Shown here in pieces: positions 1 through 10,201 of a DNA stretch of 64,000 nucleotides. Position 1 is the stretch's first letter. Each line of letters opens with the position of its first letter. The translations under genes and the position numbers were made by a program. A model generated the notes under the pieces. It had not been told where the DNA came from. It worked only from the letters and a program-made list of their open reading frames with translations, and made no database searches. The stretch comes from Lampris incognitus (taxonomy: Eukaryota > Chordata > Actinopteri > Lampriformes > Lampridae): the NCBI RefSeq assembly GCF_029633865.1, contig NC_079215.1:47801786-47865785 (forward strand). The letters run 5' to 3'.

Positions 1-185
1 CTTGGTCTGCTTCGTGCTGTGCTGGAGCTGCGCCCGAGGAGGAAACGCCGAGGGCGGTGGGACAGGACGCGGGAGCAGGGCGGGCTAAGCTAACTGCTAG
101 CCCATGCAGACTGGCGGTTCCGAAATTCATCGTTCGTTCCCTGGGACAGTGATTTTTTTAGTTTTTTCTTTAGTTTTGATATATG

Positions 186-558
186 TGTAACCGGTTATTT
201 TCTTGCCCGGTGCGGGATTCGATACGGGGTGTACTGCACCACAAGGCGACATCACTAACCGCTCGGCTAAAGGGTCAGACCCGTTAGCTAGGGACTAACG
301 TGTCTTATTAGTAGTTTACAGTCGTCACCCTCCCCGGAAGCGCGCCCTCGCGCTTTGTTATTCTCGCGCTCCGAAGAGACTTCTGAGGATCTGCACACTT
401 CTGGATCCCACCGCTGCCACCAATGTAACCGGTTATTTTCTTGCCCGGTGCGGGATTCGATACGGGCTGTACTATACCACAAGGCGACATCACCAACCAC
501 TCGGCTAAAGGGTCAGACCCGTTAGCTAGGGACTAACGTGTCTTATTAGTAGTTTACA
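186..558 (-). mobile_element. TRIM-type short LTR element, copy A, with tRNA-like LTRs
   Basis: Two 135-bp direct repeats (186-320 and 424-558, about five differences) flank a 103-bp interior. On the minus strand the LTR runs from TGTAAAC to GGTTACA. One base after the 5' LTR lies TGGTGGCAGCGGTGGGAT, complementary to the 3' end of a tRNA-Leu including CCA, so it is the primer-binding site. A purine-rich tract (GGGGAGGGTGACGAC) precedes the 3' LTR. The flanks carry TATG at 182-185 and 559-562 (TATGT if the first LTR base is shared), a target-site duplication. There is no coding capacity, so it must have been mobilised by an autonomous LTR element. Each LTR contains a tRNA-like module. Confidence 0.85.
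216..269 (-). promoter_or_regulatory. tRNA-like pol III A and B boxes inside the TRIM LTR
   Basis: On the minus strand TAGCCGAGCGG (269-259) fits the A-box consensus TRGYNNARNNG at every position. TATCGAATC (224-216) fits the B-box GWTCRANNC at all positions but the first. The 34-nt gap is in the normal tRNA range. The same pair occurs in the other LTRs of this family (424-558, 3025-3159, 3263-3397) with a few changes. Whether it is transcribed is unknown. Confidence 0.5.
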
Positions 559-687
559 TATGTATTAGTTGGGATGTGTGGTCTTGTAGTTTTTGGATGT
601 GTTTTGTTTTTGTGTTGTACTGCTATGGGCTGGGGGAAATGGCGTTTTGTTTCATTTCATGTTCGCAAGCGCATGAAGTGAAATTCA

Positions 688-1105
688 ATTCAATTCAATT
701 TATTGTCATTAAAAACAATGTGCAGGCACATTTTAAAATGAAAGGAGGGCTCTGGCTTCACCAAACAGTGCAAGACAGACACAGACAAACACAGCAAACA
801 CAGTATAAGATATAAACACATGAAGACCAAAAGCTAAAAATAAGTTAAAAAAGAGCAAGAGTACAAAATATTTAAGATATCTACAGACAGTCAGTGGGTA
901 GCCAGGTTCAGGTGGGCAACAGCTTGTGGAAAGAAGCTGTTTTTGAACATGGTAGTGTGCGCTCTGAAATGACAAAGTGTTCCTGATTCCATAAACAAGG
1001 GCGTAGGTTAGGTTGCAACATTGGTAGGGACAATTTTGAATCATTTGTTGGACTAAATGTGCAGGCCCACCCCCCAATCCATCAGACCTCAGTAGCAAAG
1101 CCATG
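688..1105 (-). repeat. LINE 3' region fragment
   Basis: Reads on the minus strand into a tail near 690-720 (TTTATTGTCATT in + orientation), a common ending of teleost non-LTR elements. The body at 900-1100 (GGGCAACAGCTTGTGGAAAGAAG) also resembles such 3' regions. No reverse transcriptase motif is preserved. Assignment by eye only. Confidence 0.35.
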
Positions 1106-1215
1106 ATAGGTAGACCAGTAATCATAACTCAGGATCCCACTCACCCTTTTAACCCATTCTTCACATTGCGTCCATCTGGTCTCAGATTCAGGTCCCTCAC
1201 CTGGAGATGGCCGCT

Positions 1216-1345
1216 TTAACACTAGAACGACCAGGATTTCACTCATACCCAAAGCGACCATGGGCGGTCCTAATTACGGTCGGGTTTTAAACTCTATATT
1301 CTGTCAAGACAAATACTCAATGGACCTTTCGCAAAGCCCCCCCCC
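1216..1345. repeat. Possible piggyBac-like terminus
   Basis: TTAA at 1216-1219 is followed by CACTAGAACGACC, which resembles the ends of piggyBac-superfamily elements inserted at TTAA. No partner terminus or transposase was found, so this is a weak call. The region 1346-2095 contains only short chance reading frames and nothing I recognise. Confidence 0.2.
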
Positions 1346-2095
1346 TTAGTTACTGTTGCTATGCCCATCAAGCTTTTCAGAGCCACCCAGGAAGTAGCCG
1401 GAAAACCCCAAAACAAGAAGGAAGAAATCAGCACATTCCCAGAGAAAATAAGTGATGTATTTTGGAGTAATTCATCCTTAATATCATCCCGCGAAAGGCA
1501 GGAGGGGTTACAGTATACAGGAGGGATACATTCAGAATATTAAAAGTAAAACTGACTTGCGTGGACTCCGGGCTGCCGAGTGGGACTGTAATTGAGGGTA
1601 AAGCTTACCGGTCACGATCAAAGAATGAGAAACCCCATCAACTAATTCTGAAACACATTGTGGACCAATTGTGCTCTTGCACTGTAGGGTAAGTTAAATA
1701 TTTCAGTTATTATTGGTATATTTTTAATAATCCATTGTCAACATCACTGTATTATAGTGTTGATTTTGGCCAAGGTTCCCCATGGCGTTCTTTTACCCAG
1801 GCTTTTTCAGGGGTTCTGTATGGGCTCATGAGGGTCGCAGGGCGGCCAGGGACATGCCCCGGGGCTGGGAGAACCGTCCCATGATTTTTTTTTATATAAC
1901 CTTCGGACCAGAACCGGTATTTTCAACAAAATAAGGCAAACGAGATGCCTCTGCGGCCGGGATGACTTTTCCCAACGGCCGGTCTACTCGCCCTGCTTGG
2001 GGTCCTGTGACTACAGATGACATCACTACTTCACGCATTATGATTGGGTAGGAGCTTAGGCAGGGGCTAGTTCAGTTTTGGAAGCAGTTTCGGAA

Positions 2096-2590
2096 AAGTT
2101 GGATGTACTACTTGCAAGGAGGCAAAAACCCCATTGTTTGCCTCTGAAAAGGTTCATGGCACCCACTTATCAGGCAAGTGGAGCAATGGAACTGTGAGTA
2201 GTGTCGCCAAACGCATGCGAAATAAAATCTATAGTGCAGTGCACGAAAGGGCCATTGAAATAGCAAACAAAAAGAAAAGCAAATACTTCCGAACATGGCT
2301 CTACAGCCAAATTCGCATCTGTTTGAAGAGACGTATGCGTCGTTCAGTTTGGCGTATTTAATTGCTAAAGAAAGGTTAGCCTTCACAAAAATGGACAAGT
2401 TGATCCCACTTCAAGGAAATAAACGGCTTAAAAATTGGACCCATTCAAAGATCTGACCATGCTTATGCACATAGCCAACGATATGAAAAGCAATTTGCTC
2501 TCTAAGCTAAAGTTGATTGAATCTCCCATTAGCTTCATAATTGATGAATGCACTGTCCGCGGGATTACTTACTTGATTGTTTATCTCTGA
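2096..2590 (+). pseudogene. hAT-like transposase relic (KIAA1586/ZNF862-like)
   Basis: A broken reading frame begins near 2096 with a zinc-knuckle-like Cys-x-x-Cys (GCTTCKEAK), continues through the peptide encoded at 2134-2361, and after interruptions encodes AYLIAKERLAFTKMDKLIP and then SFIIDECTVRGITYLIVYL near 2530-2590. The last block resembles the segment around the first catalytic Asp (x-I-D-E-S/C-T) of domesticated and transposon hAT proteins of the KIAA1586/ZNF862 kind. The C-terminal dimerisation part is not seen, and stops and frameshifts make it non-functional. Confidence 0.4.
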
Positions 2591-2659
2591 TGTGATATCA
2601 CTGGTAATGGAGACATTGAGTTTTTGTTTTTTGTTTTTTTGATCTAGTGGAACTCAAAC

Positions 2660-2760
2660 AGGGCGGCCTGGTGGCGCCGTGGTTAGCGCGGTCGCCTCAC
2701 AGCAAGAAGGTCCTGGGTGCGAGCCCCGGGGTAGTCCAACCTTGGGGACACTGCCGCATT
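2660..2760 (+). repeat. tRNA-derived SINE, 5' fragment
   Basis: The tRNA-related head (CGTGGTTAGCGCGGTCGCC, later GCGAGCCCCGGGG) and the linker GTAGTCCAACCTTGGGG match the longer SINE copies at 19427, 35581 and 43267, but the body and (GGAT)n tail are missing. It is a truncated member of the most abundant SINE family in this window. Confidence 0.6.
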
Positions 2761-2823
2761 TACCTATAGACTTGGCAGGCTGAAGCCTAGGGACTCAAAA
2801 TCTAGGGGGCCAGCGGCAAGGTT

Positions 2824-2867
2824 GGCCTATTACAGTGTCAAAAAATATTTTGACACTGTCATAGGCC
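2824..2867. repeat. 44-bp near-perfect hairpin
   Basis: GGCCTATTACAGTGTCAAAA is followed almost at once by TTTTGACACTGTCATAGGCC. The arms are 20 bp with one mismatch around an AT-rich centre. It may be a miniature palindromic element or a hairpin remnant. No target-site duplication was identified. Confidence 0.7.
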
Positions 2868-2977
2868 TTTCTTACACATGCTGTCATAACACACTGTAGT
2901 CTCTAAACAACACTTCAGTAATTTTTTCCCTTGCATTCCATTTCAGAATGATACTGTCTTAAGCCAATAAGTTGACA

Positions 2978-3449
2978 CTACACAGTAAAATTCTGAGTGT
3001 TAAATTTAACTTCCTGAGTGTTAATGTAACCGGTTATTTCCTTGCCCGGTGCGGGATTCGATACGGGCTGTACTGCACCACAAGGCGACATCACTAACCG
3101 CTCGGCTAAAGGGTCAGACCCGTTAGCTAGGGACTAACGTGTCTTATTAGCAGTTTACAGTCGTCACCCTCCCCGGAAGCGCGCCCTCGCGCTTTGTTCT
3201 CCCCGCGCTCCAAAGAGACTTCTGAGGATCTGCGCACTTCCGGATCCCACCGCTGCCACCAATGTAACCGGTTATTTTCTTGCCCGGTGCGGGATTCGAG
3301 ACGGATTGTACTGCACCACAAGGCGACATCACTAACCGCTCGGCTAAAGGCTCAGACCCGTTACCTAGGGACTAACGTGTCTTATTAGTAGTTTACATTA
3401 ATTTAACTCAGCGGAGTTAAATTAACACTCAAGTTTTTTTACTGTGTAG
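2978..3449. mobile_element. MITE with inverted ends, split by TRIM copy B
   Basis: The left end CTACACAGTAAAA at 2978-2990 followed by TGAGTGTTAA is mirrored by the right end (TTAACACTCAAG ... TTTTACTGTGTAG, to 3449). Removing the TRIM at 3025-3397 leaves a short palindromic element of about 95 bp. Its centre was the TRIM target, giving the TTAA duplication. The superfamily is not assigned. Confidence 0.5.
3025..3397 (-). mobile_element. TRIM-type short LTR element, copy B, with tRNA-like LTRs
   Basis: Same architecture and lengths as copy A: LTRs at 3025-3159 and 3263-3397 (135 bp each), a 103-bp interior, and the same tRNA-Leu primer-binding site and purine tract on the minus strand. The target-site duplication is TTAA at 3021-3024 and 3398-3401 (TTAAT with the shared base). 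The insertion sits inside a small MITE. Two copies with exactly equal dimensions and independent target duplications show that the short form itself transposed. Confidence 0.85.
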
Positions 3450-3683
3450 CATTGATTTCTGTATGGATTTTGCCCTTCCAGGAAAGCAGTGAGCTAGATA
3501 AGTTGAAAATACAGCTGTGCAAGTATCTGCAGAGGACGTTGCCATTTTCATCGGTCAGGTTAGTAATAAAACTATTGTGGTGATACACAAATGAGGGTAG
3601 ATTCACCAGGGGTTGCTGCTCCTTTAAGGCAGACATTTTAGAGCGCTGACGTAGGCACTGCTTAGCGTGTCCAGGGGGAGCCA

Positions 3684-3812
3684 TGTTTGCAGCAGCCTAG
3701 CGGTTAGCTGGTTGCCACGAGAGATTGAGCTGTATCGGTGTTGTTTTGTGTGGCGAGTAAACGGAATTGACTCGACTCGGTCTCTCCGTCTCCTCATTCC
3801 TGCAGTCCCACA
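3684..3812 (+). repeat. 5' LTR of the Ty3/gypsy element
   Basis: Starts TGTTTGCAGCAG and ends TCCCACA, directly before the primer-binding site. It differs from the 3' copy at only about two positions by eye, suggesting a fairly recent insertion. Confidence 0.75.
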
Positions 3813-3841
3813 TTGGTGACCCCGCAACGTTGATAACGAAC

Positions 3842-4524
3842 ATGTCGACCCAAAGCGATGACGACACCGCTCCGGCTCCGAGTGATGCTAACGGTGTGGC
3901 TCATGTTAGCGCTAGCATCTCAGCAGCAACGGTGAAGTTGCCCGACTTTTGGCAGCACAGTCCCCGGCCATGGTTTCAGCACATTGAAGCCCAGTTCGAG
4001 CTGGGAGGAATAACGCGGGATGTTACGAGGTATTTCCATGTGGTGGCGGCGTTGGATGCCCGGACGACGGCCCGAGGTATGGGGCTACAGGAAGCCCCCC
4101 CCCCTCGGCTGTGGGAAAATACGGCGCACTCAAGGCATTCCTTTTACAGCTGTTCGAGCTATCGGAGATGGAGAAGGCGGATCGCCTGTTGTCACTCAAC
4201 GGACTCGGCGATAGCGAACCTGAGCTACTGGAGAAGATGTTGGCCGTTTTGGGCTCGGCGGACCCCTCCTTCATTTTCACCCATATTTTTCTACGGCAGC
4301 TCCCAGCGCCTGTGCGCACAGCGCTAGCCAGCTCCCCCCTCTCCTCCACCAAAGACTACCGCGCTCTGGGTGCGGAAGCGGACAGGATTTTCCTCGCCAA
4401 CCGGCAGCAGTTCGTTCATGCCATGCTCCCTGCACAGACATCGCCCCCGCCTCTGGAGGACGCAGCGGGCACCGCGGCTGCGGTGGCTGCCCGCCGCCAG
4501 CGTGCCAGGGCCGGCGCTCAATAG
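3842..4524 (+). pseudogene. gag of the Ty3/gypsy element, frameshifted
   Basis: Starts at the ATG 28 bases past the primer-binding site (MSTQSDDDTAP). The first part ends at PRPWFQHIEAQFELGG and the VAALDARTT block of fish gypsy capsids. A frame change in the C-rich run near 4092-4110 separates it from the second part (GKYGALKAFLLQLFELSE to [10 protein letters not shown], stop at 4522-4524). No CCHC zinc knuckle is visible, as is usual in this subgroup. It would make the capsid of the virus-like particle; this copy cannot because of the frame break. Confidence 0.75.
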
Positions 4525-7341
4525 CAGCAGGCTGTTGTTTATCAAGGACGCCTTATCTGGCCGGCGGCTGCTGGTCGATTCGGGCGCTCAGCGTAGCATC
4601 CTACCTGCATCGGCCGCGGACACCATGGCCGGCGGTCAAGGCCCCCCGATGGATGCCGCGAACGGCACGCCCATACGTACCTACGGCACCAGGTATGTGG
4701 ACGTGTGTTTGGGCGGACTGCGTTTCAGTTGGGACTTCGTTATGGCCGCGGTGTCGGTTCCCCTCCTGGGCGCGGACTTCCCGTGCGCCTTCAGGCTGCT
4801 GGTGGATGTTACGAACTGTCGCTTGATCGATGCTGTCTCTTCCGCTACATACCCGTGCACACTGGGAGGTGCAGGGACGCTCGGCCTGTCAAATATGCTC
4901 GCCGCCGGAGATACGTATCAACGACTGCTCGCAGAGTTCCCTGACCTCACCACACCTACGTTCTCGTCAGCGGTGGCCAAGCACGACGTGGAGCACCATA
5001 TTGCCACCGACGGCCCCCCGGTCTACGCACGTGCTCAGCGCCTCGACTTAGCTAAGCTCGCGATCGCCAGGGAGGAGTTTTCCACCATGGAACGCCTCGG
5101 CATCGTGCGCCGCTCGGACAGCCCGTGGGCCTCCCCGCTGCACATGGTTTCTAAGGCTGACGGCGGTTGGCGCCCCAGCGGCGATTTTCGTCACCTGAAC
5201 AATGCCACAACCCCTGACCGGTACCCCGTCCCGCACATACAGAACTTCTCCACCCACCTGGCGGGGGCCACCATCTTTTCCAAAGTAGATTTGGTGCGGG
5301 GCTACCACCAGATACTGGTCCACCCTCGGGACATGCCCAAGACAGCGGTCATCACGCCATTTGGACTCTTCGAGTTCCTGCAGATGCCCTTCGGTCTCAA
5401 GGGGGCAGCGCAGACGTTCCAGCGGCTGACCAACTCTGTGCTACGGGATATGCCATTCTTGTTTGTTTACTTGGATGACATTCTCGTGGCCAGCGCATCT
5501 GCGGAGGAGCACCTGACGCAGCTCCGGCAGTTGTTCGAGCAGCTCAGTGCGCATAGACTCATAGTCAACCCAGCCAAGTGCCAGTTTGGCCTGTCGTCCA
5601 TCGACTTCCTCGGCCACCGCGTCTCCCCGCAGGGAGCCGTTCCGCTTCCTGCCAGAGCGGACGTCGCCGCCAGTTTTCCATGCCCCTGCACTGTGGAGTC
5701 CCTGAAGGAGTTCCTGGGCATGGTGAACTTTTATAACAGGTTCATTTCCCACGCAGCTCACCGCATGCGGGCCTTGTATGAGGCCCTGCGGGGCAAGGAA
5801 GCCAAGGGCAAGGTAGACTGGTCCCCGGGGATGGACGAAGCTTTCGACAATGCCATGGCTGCGCTGGCCAATGCCGCTTTGCTGGCGCACCCGTCCCCCA
5901 CTGCCCCGATTGCCCTCACAGCCGATGCCTCTGACTATGCAGTTGGAGTGGTGTGCAAGCAGTGGGTGGGCGGCGCCTGGCAGCCCCTTGCCTTCTTTAG
6001 CAGACAGCTTAAAGACAACAAGCGGAAGTACAGCACTTTCGACCGGGAGCTCCTGGGTCTCTTCCTTGCCACTCGACACTTCAGGTTCCTGTTGGAAGGC
6101 CGCCGTTTCACTGCCTTCGTTGACCACAAGCCGCTGACATTTCTCATTGCCAAGACTTCTGAGCCGTGGTCCGGGCGCCAACAGCATCAGCTCTCTGCCA
6201 TCTCGGAGTTTACCACGGACATCCGGCACATGGCTGGCAAGGACAAATTGGTCGCTGACTGCCTCTCCCGGGCGGTGGCAGTGTCTGTTCACTTGGGACT
6301 CCATTACGCTGCCATGGCTGCAGACCAAGCTGCTGACGCGGACCTCCAGGCCTATCGGACGGCCGCTACGGGGCTGCAGTTGGAGGATGTGGTGTTTGAC
6401 AGCGCCAACGCCACGCTCCTCTGCAACGTTTCCACGGGCCAGCCCCGCCCCATGGTGCCCACCGGCTGGCAGCGCCGTGTTTTTGATGTTATCCATGGCC
6501 TTTCCCACCCGGGTGTGAAAGCGTCCACTAAATTGGTGGGGGCCAAGTTCGTCTGGCCCAGCCTGAGGAAGGACGTCAAGGCCTGGGCTGACTCCTGCAT
6601 GGCGTGCAAGCATTCCAAAGCACACTGTCATACCAAAGCCCCCTTGGCGCCATTCCTGGTGCCCGAGAGGCGTTTTGACCATGTGAATGTGGACCTGGTG
6701 GGCCCCCTGCCCCCCTCCCACGGGTTCACTCACCTTCTCACCATGGTGGACAGGACCACCAGGTGGCCGGAAGCTGTTCCCCTGTCATCGACCACGTCTA
6801 CTGAGGTAGCCCGGGCATTCATCGGGTCCTGGGTGGCCCGTTTTGGCACGCCGGCTGACCTCACCTCCAACAGGGGCCCGCAGTTCACGTCGGACCTCTG
6901 GACTGCAGTCACGGAGGGGCTGGGAATGAAGCTCCACCGCACCACAGCGTACAACCCACAGGGCAACGGACTTGTGAGCGGTTTCATCGGTCTATGAAGG
7001 CCGCTCTTCATGCCAGCCTCACGGACAGCAACTGGGTCGATCGCCTCCCGTGGGCCATGCTCGGCCATAGCTCCGCCCCCAAGGAAAACCTCCAGTCCTC
7101 GTCTGCCGAGCTGGTTTATGGCAAGCCGCTGCGTGTCCCGGGTGAGTTTCTCCCGGACGCCGTGGCCCCTTGGTCTGCAGCTTCTCATCGGTCTGTGGCC
7201 CGGGATGGTGCCAACGCTTTCACTCCGATCCCTACATCTCACCACTGCCTCTCTCAGTCCTACGTCCCTAAGAATCTGCTGTCGGCCAGGTACGTCTTCA
7301 TCCTCCACAACAGCCACCGTACCCCCCTGCAGCCCCCCTAG
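4525..7341 (+). pseudogene. pol of the Ty3/gypsy element (PR-RT-RH-IN), inactive
   Basis: The protease has LVDSGAQRS near 4573. Reverse transcriptase follows with [11 protein letters not shown] and the YLDD box near 5470. RNase H begins at [11 protein letters not shown] near 5920. The integrase zinc region has two Cys (SCMACKHSK) near 6600, then the core with [11 protein letters not shown]. The second catalytic Asp is replaced by Asn (codon 6869-6871, within LTSNRGPQF). One base is missing near 6976 just before the third acidic residue, shifting the frame to a stop at 6995-6997. The tail continues in another frame (6994-7341) and then runs straight into the polypurine tract, so the C-terminus is deleted. 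Confidence 0.85.
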
Positions 7342-7363
7342 AGTTTTCCAGGAAGGGGAGCCT

Positions 7364-7492
7364 TGTTTGCAGCAGCCTAGCGGTTAGCTGGTTGCCACGA
7401 GAGATTGAGCTGTATCGGTGTTGTTTTGTGTGGCGAGTAAACGGAATTGACTCGACTCGATCTCTCCGTCTCCTCATTCCTGCACTCCCACA
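7364..7492 (+). repeat. 3' LTR of the Ty3/gypsy element
   Basis: Copy of 3684-3812 with the same length. It follows the polypurine tract at about 7351-7363 and abuts a LINE fragment at 7493. Confidence 0.75.
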
Positions 7493-8710
7493 TGGGCATC
7501 ATAATGGACAAGCACTTGTCTTTTAAAAAACATGTCAGTAAGGTAACCAGGAACGTTAAGTTCAATTTGAATATTTTAAGAGCATCAGGCATCAAATGTC
7601 TTCATCTGCCGCAAATCTTTTTCTACATGCCATGATTTTCCCTCGTTTGTCGTATTGTATAACCACTTGGTCCCAAGCAGGAGTGACCACCCTCAAGCCA
7701 GTATATTCTCTATATAAATAGATTTAAAAAATATTGGATAAAAAATCAAGGGAATTTCACCACTGGCATATCCTGAAAAAATATAACTTTATTAATTTTG
7801 ATAATTTTTTTGTTTTATTCAGATGTATGCCTGATGTTCAAGATTATTCATGGACTCGCCCCCCCCCCTCCGCAGGAGCATGCCTGGCCTCTCCCGACAG
7901 TGACAGAACTGTAAGGGTCAGGACCAGAGCATCTTGGGTACCACAGTTTAGGAAGACTACTTTTGGTCAATCAGCATTTTCAGTAAAAGTGGTGGGAAAG
8001 TGGAATTCCCTTCCCCCTAATGTCAAGGGGTCAGCCAGCTTTGCGGTGTTTAAAAAGCATCTTAAGCTTTGGTTAAAATCAGCACAAACGTGTAATCACA
8101 AATAAATGTCCTTGCTTTAATATTTTGCACATATTTTAGATTTCACTCAGGGTTTTTGTTTTACTTTTTATTCAGAGTAGTTACTATGTTTTTCATTTTT
8201 CTTAGCCAGGGGCAGCCTAGGGTTCTGGCTGGAACCAGCCCAGGTGCAACATGACCGTAGACTGTGCGAAATTTATATTTCTTGCCATTGAATAGGCCAG
8301 GTTGATTTTTATAGCTGTTGTCATAGTTTAGGTCATATTGTTATTTATTGATGTTTCAGGTCAGTTTACTAATTATATTTATTGTTGCTGAATAGATGAA
8401 ATCCATATTATGTTGTTGTCATATAGGCCAGATTAGTATTTATATCCACTGTTTTAAATAGATCAGATTGTACTTTCACTTTTGAGATTGGTTTTCTGAT
8501 GTATTGTCATGTTTTTATTTTGTCTTGATTGTTCTTTGTCTGCCTGTTCAATAGTTTTCTTATGTATTGTTACGTTTTAACTTCTGTATTAATTGTTGTT
8601 TGTTTGCCTGCCCAGGGACTGCAGATGCAAATTAGCTGCCGGCTAGCTCTGGTGCAATTGTAAAATTGTGCGTTGTCCCTGTCAAATAAACAATAAACTA
8701 AACTAAATAA
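7493..8710 (+). pseudogene. LINE (L2/CR1-like) reverse transcriptase C-terminus and 3' UTR
   Basis: The sequence just after the LTR encodes LGIIMDKHLSFKKHVSKV (the conserved FLGV..D..L.f..H motif of Jockey-group reverse transcriptases). Further blocks near 7830-8050 (IHGLAPP, KVEFPSP-like remains of the C-terminal domain) follow in several frames. A long 3' UTR ends with GGGACTGCAGATGCAAATTA and CAAATAAACAATAAACTAAA at about 8700, the usual ending of such elements. Many stops; a dead 5'-truncated copy. Confidence 0.6.
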
Positions 8711-8711
8711 T

Positions 8712-9300
8712 AATAATAAATCAATCTTATATAGCGCTTTTCTAACACTCAAAAGTCGCTTTACAATAAACGGGGTGAAACAAGACTACAGATAACACAC
8801 AGCAGTACTCTCCGACTTAAACAGATAAAAAAGGGCAAGAAAAAACAACAACAACAACAGCACTGTATACGTTGATTTTCTGTTGGGGTAGGCACTATTT
8901 AACCCATAGCTGGGGGCTGGTTCGTGGGCATCAGGGAATATCCACACACCGGTGGGCCTACGTACCGCACGTCTAGGGGTCAGACCTCCTCCGAGTCCCT
9001 TGTAGTTGAGCCAGGGTCCAAGGTGTACCCAGTTACCGTGTGTCGCCACGAGGAGGCACTACATAGGGCTTGCTGTTGGAGAGGCTATGTACTGGCAGGG
9101 AGAGACTTACATGCTCAGCTCTCCTGTTCGCATTTCTGCTAGCCAGCCGTGAAGGTTGAGAGTGAGACGTGACAGGCACAGAACACTACACCAACACACT
9201 AGACGCTTCACAACAACCCGACTTCTTACACAAGAATGTCAGACACAGACTTAAACAGATACAGAAGGGCAAGAAAAAAAATCTTACAAACTAACAATCG
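8712..9300 (-). repeat. Unclassified interspersed repeat with LINE/SINE-type tail
   Basis: In + orientation it begins with (AAT)n and TATATAGCGCTTTTCTAACACTCAAAAG, the reverse of a very common fish SINE/LINE 3' end. A phrase of about 25 bp (ACTTAAACAGATA.A.AAGGGCAAG) occurs twice, near 8816 and 9257. The central part, 8880-9140, is not recognised. 9300-9780 is AT-rich with nothing I can name. Confidence 0.3.
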
Positions 9301-9781
9301 TTTAGTCATTCATTGATTACAGTTTAGTTATTTTATTGTTATTTTACGTGTTATTCTGCTTAATTGGTTTATTTAAGGTTATTTTTTATTCTGCTTAATT
9401 GATTTATTCTTTGCCTTTTTTGTATGGTTTGTGTACATGTTTTACATCCCTTGAGGTATCTGCTCGTTGTTTTCTAGAGGATGAAAAGTTTACAATTGTA
9501 ATGTTTGCCTTATTGCTATAAATTTATCGTTTGAATAATAATAAAAAAACTCTCCCAGCTGCCTCCGCCACCTTGACCGGAAGTACCCGACAGAGTAATC
9601 GACTCTGTGCATATGAGAATACTCATACTCATCCTCATAATTGTGGACGTAACTTGATATGTACAACTTGAATCGTGAAAAATATGCTATTGTCAATAGC
9701 ACACGCCAACAAACAGGAAACTGGTATGACCGCTGCACTAGAAACCGAAAGTCTGGACTACCGTTATGCACAGAGCGGGTA

Positions 9782-10136
9782 GGCCCTTTTCACAATGACG
9801 TCAATTAACGTCCGCCTTTCCGCGAAGCATATTATCTTCACTTCCGTTTGTGCCGTAGACGGATCGGTTCTCAGTTGCAAGCAACATTGTAAATAAGAAG
9901 CGGTCAGCTCTCTTCTCGGACAATGTCAACAAGTTAGTCTGTATTAGTAGCTGGCTGAAAAAGGAGTAACAGGGCCACATTAATGTGGATAAATGTTTGT
10001 TTTGAAAAAGAGAGTAGATGTAGAGACGACTTTGAAAATGCAGGAATGCTCAACCTGAAGTAATTTCGAAAGGCAAGACTAGCTAATTATGACTATGATT
10101 CTGTCTATCTGTCTTTCTTTAAAGTAATTTTTCTGA

Positions 10137-10201
<65 letters not shown>

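Larger units (their letters stand above)
1..690 (+). repeat. LINE-like 3' tail hosting a TRIM insertion
   Basis: GC-rich start, then a T-rich stretch and the segment at 626-690 (ATGGGCTGGGGGAAA followed by GTTTTGTTTCATTT and an AATTC run) that resembles the 3' ends of teleost non-LTR elements. The stretch is split at 186-558 by the short LTR element annotated separately. No coding sequence is visible. The LINE assignment is inference from the style of the tail only. Confidence 0.3.
3684..7492 (+). mobile_element. Ty3/gypsy LTR retrotransposon, defective
   Basis: Two nearly identical 129-bp LTRs (3684-3812 and 7364-7492) flank gag and pol. One base after the 5' LTR is TGGTGACCCCGCAACG (from 3814), the primer-binding site. 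A purine-rich tract (GGAAGGGGAGCC) precedes the 3' LTR. Order: gag, protease, reverse transcriptase, RNase H, integrase, as in Ty3/gypsy. The C-terminal part of pol is missing before the 3' LTR when compared with the related copy at 60000-62514. No matching target-site duplication was found, so the ends may have recombined or been rearranged. Confidence 0.85.

Noticed and set aside
5441-6733. A 430-codon open frame on the minus strand
   Set aside because: It is antisense to the gypsy pol frame and lacks any recognisable domain; GC-rich coding sequence often leaves its complement open.
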